Shown here one piece after another: positions 1-5,419 of a stretch of DNA of 6,040 nt. The notes below the pieces were generated by a model. It was not told the origin of the DNA, did no database searches, and saw nothing but the letters and a program-made list of their open reading frames with translations. A program made the position numbers and the translations under genes. Location of the stretch: the NCBI GenBank assembly GCA_944353735.1, contig CALVPU010000060.1, forward strand, positions 1 through 6,040. Reading direction: 5' to 3'. This DNA is from an uncultured Eubacteriales bacterium. GTDB lineage: Bacteria; Bacillota; Clostridia; Christensenellales; Aristaeellaceae. Each line of letters begins with the position of its first letter. The stretch's first letter is position 1.

Positions 1-216
1 GGAATCGATGGAGATGATCGCGTCCGCAGGCAGCTGGTTGACCGCCGCGTCGTTGCCGGGAATCAGCAGGTTGCCCTCTCCATCCACGTATGCGGCGAGC
101 CCGTCTCCCTGAGCGACGAGCGCGCCGCGCCCTGCCGCGTCCTCCGCAAGCGCGGAGGCGGAAAGCAGCGCGAACAGCGCTGCGAGCAGCAGCAGGAATG
201 TGATGCGTTTCTTCAT
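1..216 (-). CDS. Exported protein, N-terminal part (runs off left edge)
   Basis: The first 72 codons of a minus-strand gene are visible and open to the window edge. The protein begins MKKRITFLLLLAALFALL, a classic Sec signal peptide: a basic n-region, a leucine/alanine-rich core at about residues 6-18, and a likely signal peptidase I site after ASALA at residue 24, before EDAAG. No lipobox cysteine is seen, so a secreted or wall-associated protein is inferred rather than a lipoprotein. The start at 216 is supported by GGAGG at 226-230, nine bases upstream. The mature part seen so far (for example AAYVDGEGNLLIPG) is short and rich in Gly and Asp. It might be the first strand of a repeat or beta-propeller domain, but I do not recognise the family. 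The gene is divergent from dinB. I found no convincing promoter for it in the 192-bp gap. Confidence 0.85.
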   Translation of the reverse strand, partial: MKKRITFLLLLAALFALLSASALAEDAAGRGALVAQGDGLAAYVDGEGNLLIPGNDAAVNQLPADAIISIDS

Positions 217-329
217 CTGAACACCCCTCCAGTATGGTGATGCCCTTTAGACGTTCCAGAGGATTGCGAAGTTCCGGAATTTGGACGGGAGAGGGAAATT
301 TTGCGGCAGAAATTTCATGCGGCGTTCGC

Positions 330-358
330 TTGCAATGGGAATGCAGAACTGCTATAAT
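330..358 (+). promoter_or_regulatory. Sigma-A type promoter of dinB
   Basis: The -35 element TTGCAA (330-335) and a perfect -10 TATAAT (353-358) are separated by exactly 17 bp. Transcription would start near 364-366, so the LexA box lies at about the start site. This geometry suits repression by blocking polymerase. The start site is inferred, not seen. Confidence 0.85.
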
Positions 359-366
359 AAGTGTAT

Positions 367-380
367 CGAACATACGTTCT
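367..380. promoter_or_regulatory. LexA (DinR) SOS box
   Basis: The sequence CGAACATACGTTCT matches the Gram-positive LexA consensus CGAACRNRYGTTYC at 13 of 14 positions; only the last base differs. Its core is the perfect dyad GAAC-N4-GTTC (368-379). It begins 8 bases after the -10 element and ends 28 bases before the dinB start. Damage-inducible expression of dinB and the following small gene is inferred from this position. Confidence 0.85.
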
Positions 381-408
381 GTTATGCGCAGAAAGTGAGG
401 CGAGCGCG

Positions 409-1653
409 ATGCGCACGATCCTGCACAGCGACCTGAACAACTTTTACGCCAGCGTGGAGTGTGCCTATGATCCCTCGCTGCGAGATCGCCCGATGGCAGT
501 CTGCGGCGATCCGGACGACCGGCACGGCATCGTGCTGGCAAAGAACATGCCCGCCAAGGCGATGGGCGTGCGCACGGCGGAGGCGATCTGGCAGGCGCGG
601 GAGAAGTGTCCGGGTCTGATCGTGCTGAAACCGGATTTTCGCAAGTACGTGCGCTTTGCAAAGATGATGCGCGGCATTTATGCCGAGTACGCGGACCGAG
701 TCGAGCCGTTTGGCCTGGACGAGGCGTGGCTGGACGTTTCCACCAATCCCATGGGCGGCGCGACGATTGCCGACGAGCTGCGGCGGCGGTCGCGCGAGGA
801 GCTGGGCGTGACGCTTTCGGTGGGCGTGTCGTTCAACAAGATCTTTGCGAAGCTGGGCAGCGACCTGAAAAAGCCCGACGCGACGACCGTCGTCTCGCCG
901 GACAACTTCCGCGAGCGCATCTGGCCGCTGCCGGTGGACGCGCTGCTCTATGTCGGTCCCGCTACGGCGCGAAAGCTGCGCGCGCGCAACATCCGCACGA
1001 TCGGCGATCTCGCCCGCTGTCCCGCCGGCGTGCTCGGCGCGATGCTGGGCAAGTGTGGGGAGATGCTGTGGGCGTTCGCCAACGGGCTGGAGCGCGCGCC
1101 GGTGCGGCGCATCGGCGAGGCAGAGGAGGTCAAGTCCGTCGGCAACAGCGCCACGCCGCCGCGGGATCTGCGCTGCGACGAGGACGTGCGCAGGCTGGTG
1201 ACGGTGCTGGCGGAGAGCGTCGCCGAGCGGCTGCGGGCGCAGGGGCTGCGCGGCAGCGTGGTGGAGATCTCGGTGCGCGACTGCGCGCTGTCCACCTATC
1301 AGCGCCAGCGGCGGCTGACAAATCCTACGGCGCTGGCGGCGGAGATCATTCCCTGCGCGATGGCGCTGTTTCAGGAAAGCTATCGCTGGGAGCGCCCCAT
1401 TCGCAGCATCGGCGTGTGTCTGGCGGCGCTGGTTCCCATGGGCGGGGACGAGCAAATGTGCATGTTTCCCAGTGCAGGGCGCAAGCGAATGTACGAACTG
1501 GAGGGCGCGGTGGAGGACATTCGCCGGCGCTTCGGACATAGCGCGATCCTGCGCGCCAGCCTGATACGCGACGATATCGGCGCCATCGACCCCAAAGACG
1601 ATCACATGATCTTTCCTGAAGGCCGCCTGCGCGCCGCAAGTGGAGGCGTGTGA
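409..1653 (+). CDS. dinB: DNA polymerase IV (Y-family translesion polymerase)
   Basis: Error-prone Y-family polymerase that copies past DNA lesions and works with the sliding clamp; 414 aa, the usual length for Gram-positive homologues (B. subtilis YqjH is about this size). The palm motif HSDLNNFYASVE (residues 6-17) carries catalytic D8 and steric-gate Y13. LDEAWLDVS (103-111) carries D104 and E105. The motif SVGVSFNKIFAKLGSDLKKP (137-156) is typical of DinB. Helix-hairpin-helix/thumb residues follow at about 175-225, and the little-finger domain at about 240-345. QMCMF (349-353) fits a beta-clamp-binding motif. The ATG at 409 is chosen because GTGAGG lies 8 bases upstream. An in-frame GTG at 361 would start before the probable transcription start and place the LexA box inside the gene. 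The next gene begins 2 bases after the stop, so the two form an operon. The LexA box upstream predicts SOS induction. Confidence 0.96.
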   Translation: MRTILHSDLNNFYASVECAYDPSLRDRPMAVCGDPDDRHGIVLAKNMPAKAMGVRTAEAIWQAREKCPGLIVLKPDFRKYVRFAKMMRGIYAEYADRVEPFGLDEAWLDVSTNPMGGATIADELRRRSREELGVTLSVGVSFNKIFAKLGSDLKKPDATTVVSPDNFRERIWPLPVDALLYVGPATARKLRARNIRTIGDLARCPAGVLGAMLGKCGEMLWAFANGLERAPVRRIGEAEEVKSVGNSATPPRDLRCDEDVRRLVTVLAESVAERLRAQGLRGSVVEISVRDCALSTYQRQRRLTNPTALAAEIIPCAMALFQESYRWERPIRSIGVCLAALVPMGGDEQMCMFPSAGRKRMYELEGAVEDIRRRFGHSAILRASLIRDDIGAIDPKDDHMIFPEGRLRAASGGV

Positions 1654-1655
1654 AC

Positions 1656-1898
1656 ATGGCGAGGCGGGTCTATGTGCGGGTCGTCGTCGAGTACGACGAA
1701 GCGGGCGGCGTTCATCCGCTGCGCATCGCCTGGGAAGACGGCAGGGCGTTTCGCGTAGAGCGCGTGCTGGATGTGCGCCGCGCCGCGGCGACGAAAGCGG
1801 GCGGGCAGGGCATGCGCTATACCTGCCGCATCTGCGGGAAGGAAACGTATCTGTTTGAGGACGACGGGCGCTGGTTTGTGGAGGCGAAATCGCGATGA
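1656..1898 (+). CDS. Small dinB-linked protein of unknown function
   Basis: An 80-aa protein starting 2 bases after the dinB stop, with TGGAGG (1641-1646) nine bases before the ATG, so translation is probably coupled to dinB. A GTG at 1650 in the same frame is too close to that ribosome-binding site. Visible features are a beta-rich start (VYVRVVVEY), a WEDGRAFRVERVLDVRRAA block (residues 26-44), KAGGQGMRYTCRICGKETYLF (47-67, with C57 and C60 as CxxC), and DGRWFVE near the C-terminus. From memory, similar small proteins follow dinB in other Gram-positives, and the tryptophan-rich pattern recalls DUF6504-like proteins; that assignment is unverified. The single CxxC pair is too little to claim a zinc finger. 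An accessory role in translesion synthesis is inferred only from the operon. Confidence 0.85.
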   Translation: MARRVYVRVVVEYDEAGGVHPLRIAWEDGRAFRVERVLDVRRAAATKAGGQGMRYTCRICGKETYLFEDDGRWFVEAKSR

Positions 1899-2226
1899 CT
1901 GTCGCCGTCGAGAAAGGATGGCTGCGCGCGGTTCCAAAGGACCGCGAGAGGCGTGCCATCCCTTCGCCGCGCAAATGCGGGCTGCTTCCCCGAAGGTTCG
2001 GCGCGCTGGCAAAGACGCAGGCGCAAAAAAATCGCCGCTGATATTATTATCAGGGCGATTTTTGCGCTCTTCGTCCGCTGCACGCGCATTCCGCGGTCGT
2101 CTACGCGCATGTGAGCTCTCATGGATGCAAGTTTGCTTTCCCGACCTGCGGGCTTTCTCAACATTGGCGGCGGTCTGCCTGTTTTTCCGGCATCCTGAGC
2201 CAGCACTTCCGGCGGACTCGCATTCA
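1899..2226. other. Convergent intergenic gap
   Basis: A 328-bp stretch between the end of the dinB operon and the end of the SSB-like gene, which point toward each other. Apart from the hairpin at 2027-2063 I see no gene. Open frames on either strand cross the terminator hairpin or lack a properly spaced ribosome-binding site and recognisable protein features. Confidence 0.6.
2027..2063. terminator. Bidirectional intrinsic terminator
   Basis: AAAAATCGCC (2027-2036) pairs with GGCGATTTTT (2054-2063), and CTGATA (2038-2043) pairs with TATCAG (2048-2053) around a TTAT loop; G2037 is a single bulge. The A-run on one side and T-run on the other give a U-tract whichever way it is read. It can therefore end the dinB unit, about 130 bases past its last stop, and the sigE/SSB unit, about 165 bases past its last stop. 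Confidence 0.85.
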
Positions 2227-2904
2227 TTAACTCGGCAGCGCTCCGTTTTCGTGAAGTACCGGACGCGCCTCGGCGACCGGCGCCGGCGCAGTCTCCGCGC
2301 TCGCCGCCTCGAGCGTGAACGCGGAAACCTCGTAGGCGTTGCGGGTAATGTATTCGCCGCTCTCGAGCAGTTTTTGATATTCGCGGGATTGCAGCCGCCC
2401 GGTCAGGCTGACGCGGTCGCCGACGCCGAAGCGCGCGGCGTACTGCGCGTTGCGCCCCCATGCGATGCAGGGAATGTAATCGCTCTTGCCGAAGGCGCGG
2501 TTGACGGCGAGCATCATGTCGCAGATCTCGCGCCCGAAGGGCGTGGAGCGGTAGATCGGCGGCTTGCACAGCGCGCCCGTCAACGTGACGCGGTTGAGCG
2601 TATCGTCGTCCTGCGCCTCGGAGATGTTCTGGGCAAACAGCGTGACCATCAGCCGTCCGGCGCCGTCGATGACCTTGTTGTACGAGCGCACCTGTCCGGA
2701 AATCAACAGCATCTGCCCCTCGTAGGGCGGCATGCAGGCGAGCAGTTTTCCGGGAAGCGTTACCGGCAGGCGGTCGACCGTTCCGGAAAGCCGCTTGACC
2801 AGCAGCGTGCCGGTATAAAACGGCTCGTTCATCACTTCGTGGCTCAGCGCCGGTTTGTCCGCCAGCCGCCCGGCGGCGACGATTCGATTGTTGGGATTCT
2901 CCAT
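2227..2904 (-). CDS. Tandem OB-fold single-stranded DNA-binding protein
   Basis: A 225-aa protein with two SSB-like OB domains. Domain 1 (about residues 5-95) includes NRIVAAGRL, VKRLSGTVDRLPVTL and LISGQVRSYNKV. Domain 2 (about 103-200) is the clearer match: NRVTLTGALCKPPIYRSTPFGREI, MLAVNRAFGKSDYIPCIAWG and VSLTGRLQSREYQK are close to ordinary bacterial SSB. From memory this two-OB form is found in Clostridia and is often annotated simply as SSB. It lacks the acidic DDDIPF-type C-terminal tip that canonical SSB uses to recruit repair proteins, ending instead in an Ala/Pro-rich tail and HENGALPS. It is thus probably an auxiliary SSB or primosomal PriB-like protein rather than the main replicative one. 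AGAGGT (2911-2916) six bases upstream supports the start. The gene follows sigE by 111 bp in the same direction. I see no defensible terminator or promoter in that gap, so cotranscription with sigE is possible but unproven. Confidence 0.9.
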   Translation of the reverse strand: MENPNNRIVAAGRLADKPALSHEVMNEPFYTGTLLVKRLSGTVDRLPVTLPGKLLACMPPYEGQMLLISGQVRSYNKVIDGAGRLMVTLFAQNISEAQDDDTLNRVTLTGALCKPPIYRSTPFGREICDMMLAVNRAFGKSDYIPCIAWGRNAQYAARFGVGDRVSLTGRLQSREYQKLLESGEYITRNAYEVSAFTLEAASAETAPAPVAEARPVLHENGALPS

Positions 2905-3015
2905 GGTATCACCTCTGCCAAATTCACGTATTTTGTGATTCCGATGATATATCTATGCGCGCCGCCATGCCGTTATGCGCATGTGCGCCGGACGGATTTC
3001 GCCTGCGCGCTTCAC

Positions 3016-3717
3016 TCACGCCATCTTTGCCAGTTCCTCGCGGAGCTTGCCGATGATGCGCTTTTCCAGACGGGATATGTAACTCTGCGAGATGCCCATC
3101 AGGTCGGCGACTTCCTTCTGCGTGTGCTCCTTTTCGTCGCCCAGACCGTAGCGCAGGTCGACGATGTGCCGCTCGCGCGGGGTGAGGGCATGAATCGCCG
3201 TGTGAAGCATCTGCTTCTCGGCGCGGGCGTCCATGTCGCGCGTGACGAGATCGGCGTCCGTGCCGAGGATGTCGGACAGCAGCAGTTCGTTGCCATCCCA
3301 GTCGGTGTTCAGCGGTTCGTCGAACGATACCTCCAGCTTCAGGCGGTTGGTCTTGCGCAGCACCATCAGGATCTCGTTCTCAATGCAGCGCGAGGCGTAC
3401 GTCGCCAGCTTGATGTTCTTGTCCGGATTGAACGAGTTGACGGCTTTGATCAAACCGATGGCGCCGATCGAAATCAGGTCTTCGATGCTGATGCCCGTGT
3501 TCTCAAATTTCCGCGCAATGTAGACCACAAGGCGGAGGTTCCGCTCGATCAGCGTGGCGCGGGCGGTGCCGTCGTCTTGTCCGACGCGCCGCATCAGCTC
3601 GAGCTCTTCCTCGCGGGAAAGCGGCGGCGGCAGCAGGTCGCTCCCGCCGATGTAGCACACCGAGCCGCGCCGGAATTGCACGACCATGCCGAAGATGGAT
3701 TGACGAATCGCTTTCAT
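3016..3717 (-). CDS. sigE: RNA polymerase sporulation sigma factor SigE (pro-sigma-E)
   Basis: The early mother-cell sigma factor of sporulation, made as an inactive membrane-associated precursor and cleaved by SpoIIGA; 233 aa (239 in B. subtilis). The signature YIGGSDLLPPPLS (residues 22-34) separates SigE from SigG, SigF and SigK. Region 2 covers NLRLVVYIARKF (60-71) and IGAIGLIKAVNSFNPDK with KLATYASRCIENEI (84-116). Region 3 includes EVSFDEPLNTDWDGNELLLSD (129-149). Region 4.2 is the helix-turn-helix EVADLMGISQSYISRLEKR (202-220). By alignment from memory with B. subtilis, cleavage would fall between C21 and Y22, giving a pro-sequence of 21 rather than 27 residues, with Cys where the first Tyr of the YY pair normally stands. 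AGGGAG (3726-3731) lies eight bases before the ATG. spoIIGA is immediately upstream (71-bp gap), as in the B. subtilis spoIIG operon. Confidence 0.97.
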   Translation of the reverse strand: MKAIRQSIFGMVVQFRRGSVCYIGGSDLLPPPLSREEELELMRRVGQDDGTARATLIERNLRLVVYIARKFENTGISIEDLISIGAIGLIKAVNSFNPDKNIKLATYASRCIENEILMVLRKTNRLKLEVSFDEPLNTDWDGNELLLSDILGTDADLVTRDMDARAEKQMLHTAIHALTPRERHIVDLRYGLGDEKEHTQKEVADLMGISQSYISRLEKRIIGKLREELAKMA

Positions 3718-3788
3718 ATCCTGTTCTCCCTTCCAAAGTTCAAGTTGCGGCGGACGGCGCCTGCCCGGGACGCGGGGGTGTCACTGCC

Positions 3789-4544
3789 TCAGGCATCCGA
3801 CCGGACCAGTGCGAAAGACGGCGGCGCGAGCGCGCGGGAAGCGCCGGGAATGCGCCCGGGATAGGCGGCGACCCACACTTCCGGCGCGCGCATCAGGCGA
3901 TTGCCGCGGCGGATAAATACCGCGTCCGGGCGAAAGCAGCGCACCATCCCGCCGCCGCCGAGCGCTCCGAAGGCGACCCAGCGACCGTGCGCCGCGCCGG
4001 CGAGCAGACCGTCCAGCAGCGAAGACTCGGCGATCAGCACCGGCAGCCCGCTGATGGGCTCGCGCAGGCGGTTGCCCGTATCGATGAGCGCGCGGAAGGC
4101 GACCAGGCGCCCGCGCAGGCTCAGCAGGACCGTTACTTCCCATCCGGCGGCGCGCATCCGGCGGACGCGAAGCAGCGCGTACAGCGCCGCCAGTCCGGCG
4201 ATCAGCGCCAGCGGAATCGCTGCGCGCATCGGCATGGGCAGCAGGGACGCTGCGCCGCCCAGCAGCAGCGCTCCGCAGAACAGTTGCAGCGCCATGCCCG
4301 CCCAGCGCCGGGGATCGGGATCGCCGCACGCCGCCAACGCCACCGGCGCCGCGAGCGCGAGCTGGACCATTGGATGCGTCAGGCGGGGCAGGCGGACTGC
4401 CAGCACCGCGTAGAGCGCGGCGATCAGTCCCGCCAACAGCGCGCGCCGCATCCGGAAGCAGCCGTTTGCGCGGGCGACCACGGCGATCAGCGCCGCGTCC
4501 ACGGCAAAGTTCATCAGAAAGTAAGCTTCGATGCTGCCGGACAT
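3789..4544 (-). CDS. spoIIGA: Sporulation sigma-E factor-processing peptidase SpoIIGA
   Basis: A membrane aspartyl protease that cleaves the pro-sequence from SigE after receiving the SpoIIR signal across the septum. The 251-aa product has an N-terminal membrane half with about five hydrophobic segments (roughly residues 8-24, 34-51, 56-72, 81-103 and 107-125). A soluble C-terminal domain contains FRALIDTGNRLREPISGLPV (150-169), with predicted catalytic D155 in a DTG motif (the family has D-S/T-G). It is shorter than B. subtilis SpoIIGA (309 aa), chiefly in the C-terminal region. The start at 4544 (MSGSIEAYFLMNFAVDAALI) is preferred over an open extension to 4769 because GAGGTG (4550-4555) sits just upstream, the first membrane segment begins at the family position, and the extension would translate the promoter. 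It lies directly upstream of its substrate gene sigE in the same orientation. Confidence 0.94.
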   Translation of the reverse strand: MSGSIEAYFLMNFAVDAALIAVVARANGCFRMRRALLAGLIAALYAVLAVRLPRLTHPMVQLALAAPVALAACGDPDPRRWAGMALQLFCGALLLGGAASLLPMPMRAAIPLALIAGLAALYALLRVRRMRAAGWEVTVLLSLRGRLVAFRALIDTGNRLREPISGLPVLIAESSLLDGLLAGAAHGRWVAFGALGGGGMVRCFRPDAVFIRRGNRLMRAPEVWVAAYPGRIPGASRALAPPSFALVRSDA

Positions 4545-4565
4545 CGCATCACCTCGATGGACAAC

Positions 4566-4594
4566 ATGATAGGCGTCGGGCGGGACGATCTCAA
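4566..4594 (-). promoter_or_regulatory. Predicted sigma-A promoter of spoIIGA-sigE
   Basis: On the minus strand, TTGAGA (4594-4589) and TATCAT (4571-4566) each match 5 of 6 consensus positions and are 17 bp apart. Transcription would start near 4559, giving a short leader carrying the GAGGTG ribosome-binding site. In B. subtilis the Spo0A-activated spoIIG promoter has an unusually long spacer; here the spacing is standard, so this is a prediction. Confidence 0.6.
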
Positions 4595-4602
4595 GGATAA
4601 CG

Positions 4603-4673
4603 TGTCGGCGAAATGGGACGGACAATCGACATCCGCCGACAGATCGCCTGCCATCCGCGCGCCTTTTTCGACG
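4603..4673 (-). promoter_or_regulatory. Promoter-proximal Spo0A-box-like cluster
   Basis: Read on the minus strand, TGTCGGC (4641-4635) and TGTCGAT (4631-4625) lie head to tail with starts 10 bp apart, one helical turn, the spacing of tandem 0A boxes. TGTCGAT matches the 0A box TGTCGAA at 6 of 7 bases. A degenerate TGTCCGT follows (4624-4618). An inverted CGACA is at 4607-4603, 8 bp upstream of the -35. CGTCGAA (4673-4667) also matches at 6 of 7. The cluster sits just upstream of the spoIIGA promoter, where an activator is expected. Assignment to Spo0A rests on motif, spacing and target gene. Confidence 0.6.
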
Positions 4674-4761
4674 CGGCGGAACGATGACCTGGCGCAAAGC
4701 ACCGCCGTCCGTGACTTGCGCCATGCCGGAAACGCTTGGCGTGCAGACGCTTTGCGGCGGC

Positions 4762-4807
4762 ATCGACAAAAAATGTCGCCGGAATCGACATTTCCGTGCC
4801 GCTGTCG
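4762..4807. promoter_or_regulatory. Second, distal Spo0A-box-like cluster
   Basis: ATCGACA occurs at 4762-4768 and 4784-4790 (identical, starts 22 bp apart) and TGTCG at 4774-4778 and 4803-4807. CGACA-AAAAA-TGTCG (4764-4778) is a perfect 5-bp dyad, and CGGAA/TTCCG (4780-4784, 4792-4796) flanks one box. The cluster is about 200 bp upstream of the likely spoIIGA start and about 115 bp upstream of ylmC, so it could act on either. The rest of this 377-bp divergent gap toward ylmC (4808-4921) holds an AT-rich patch (4820-4846) and no promoter I can defend. Confidence 0.45.
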
Positions 4808-4921
4808 GCTAAAACGACGGATTTTTGGATTTTTTTACAAAATTCCGTTCGCCCCAGCGCTTTCAGGGGACGGAACGCCGGCGCGAACGCGCGCATAGTA
4901 TGGGGCAAGGGGGGCGAGCGA

Positions 4922-5170
4922 ATGAGTTTTTCGGAGCTGAAGCAGAAGGACGTCATCAACATCTGCGACGGTCGCAAGTTGGGGCGGCCAATCGACCTGA
5001 TCCTCAACGACAGCGCGTGCGTCGAGGCGCTGGTCGTGCCTGGTGCGCGGGGCGGTCTGCTGAACCTCTTCCGACCGGACCGCGAGGGCTGCGTGATCCC
5101 GTGGCGGCGCGTGCGGCAGATCGGCGACGACGTCATCCTCGTGGAGTTCGAGGGCGAATGCCCGGCATGA
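4922..5170 (+). CDS. ylmC: YlmC/YmxH family PRC-barrel sporulation protein
   Basis: An 82-aa protein with a single PRC-barrel-like fold. The start FSELKQKDVINICDGRKLG (residues 3-21), the central DLILNDSACVEALVVPG and the end CVIPWRRVRQIGDDVILVE (57-75) match the YlmC/YmxH pattern. Members are small conserved proteins of spore-formers, usually near sigE/sigG; their molecular role is not established to my knowledge. AAGGGGGG (4907-4914) lies seven bases before the ATG. Here the gene is divergent from spoIIGA-sigE rather than downstream of sigE-sigG as in B. subtilis. It is followed by a hairpin and then nrdR in the same direction. Confidence 0.92.
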   Translation: MSFSELKQKDVINICDGRKLGRPIDLILNDSACVEALVVPGARGGLLNLFRPDREGCVIPWRRVRQIGDDVILVEFEGECPA

Positions 5171-5172
5171 TC

Positions 5173-5206
5173 GCCGCGGGCACTCGCCCCGCGCAGGCGG
5201 CTTTTT
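5173..5206 (+). terminator. Likely intrinsic terminator after ylmC
   Basis: GCCGC (5173-5177) can pair with GCGGC (5197-5201), which runs straight into TTTTT (5202-5206). The interior GGGC/GCCC forms an inner stem with ACTC as loop, leaving a bulge on the right. An alternative stem CGCGGG/CCCGCG inside the same region competes. It begins 3 bases after the ylmC stop. Confidence 0.55.
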
Positions 5207-5227
5207 GTGCAGACGGCGCAGAAACCA

Positions 5228-5280
5228 CGGCGCAGCAAAGACCGGTGCGCCGCGATTTTCCGCTCTGACGGGACGGAAAA
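5228..5280. repeat. Two adjacent inverted repeats in the ylmC-nrdR spacer
   Basis: CGGCGCA (5228-5234) and TGCGCCG (5246-5252) form a perfect 7-bp dyad with an 11-base loop. TTTTCCG (5256-5262) and CGGAAAA (5274-5280) form a second 7-bp dyad, also with an 11-base loop. A direct copy of ACGGCGCAG at 5213-5221 and 5227-5235 offers an alternative left arm for the first. Neither has a good U-run on the plus strand, so their role is unknown. Confidence 0.5.
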
Positions 5281-5365
5281 ATCCCCAAAAATGCCACGCA
5301 AACCTGCAAAAATACCTGATGGGCAGAATTTTGATTGGAAATCTTCACGAATTTTGAAAAAGGAC

Positions 5366-5394
5366 TAGACGAAGCGTTATTTTCTGTGTATAAT
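5366..5394 (+). promoter_or_regulatory. Sigma-A type promoter of nrdR
   Basis: A perfect -10 TATAAT (5389-5394) lies 17 bp after TAGACG (5366-5371), which keeps 4 of 6 -35 positions. The AT-rich run at about 5327-5360 could act as an UP-like element. The likely start is near 5401, just before the GAGGTGAGG ribosome-binding site, giving a leader of about 20 bases. Confidence 0.7.
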
Positions 5395-5419
5395 ATTAAC
5401 GTATGAGGTGAGGACTGCG

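Noticed and set aside
361..408. GTG at 361 as an upstream dinB start
   Set aside because: It precedes the inferred transcription start, has no ribosome-binding site, and would put the LexA box in the coding region; Y-family proteins begin close to the HSDLNNFYASVE motif.
382..1974. A 530-codon minus-strand open frame antisense to dinB
   Set aside because: Shadow frame of a clearly recognised gene, with no family resemblance.
1980..2226. Possible small minus-strand gene starting at the TAATG overlap with the SSB-like gene's stop
   Set aside because: The frame continues through the terminator hairpin, its codon use is poor, and its product resembles nothing I know.
2924..2938. TCAC-N7-GTGA dyad upstream of the SSB-like gene as an operator
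   Set aside because: Only four-base arms with no known regulator matching; likely chance.
1771..3864. A 697-codon plus-strand open frame running antisense to the SSB-like gene and sigE
   Set aside because: It crosses the terminator and opposes two well-identified genes; its product is an Arg/Ala-rich low-complexity translation typical of the complementary frame in GC-rich DNA.
4545..4769. N-terminal extension of SpoIIGA
   Set aside because: The added residues are Arg/Pro-rich and unlike the family, and they would translate the predicted promoter and 0A boxes; the ATG at 4544 has a good ribosome-binding site.
4894..4900. CATAGTA upstream of ylmC as a sigma-G/sigma-E -10 element
   Set aside because: No matching -35 at the right distance, and the start site would fall on the ribosome-binding site.
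5300..5419. NrdR box for autoregulation in the nrdR promoter
   Set aside because: I looked for an acaCwAtATaTwGtgt-like dyad near the -10 and found no acceptable match.
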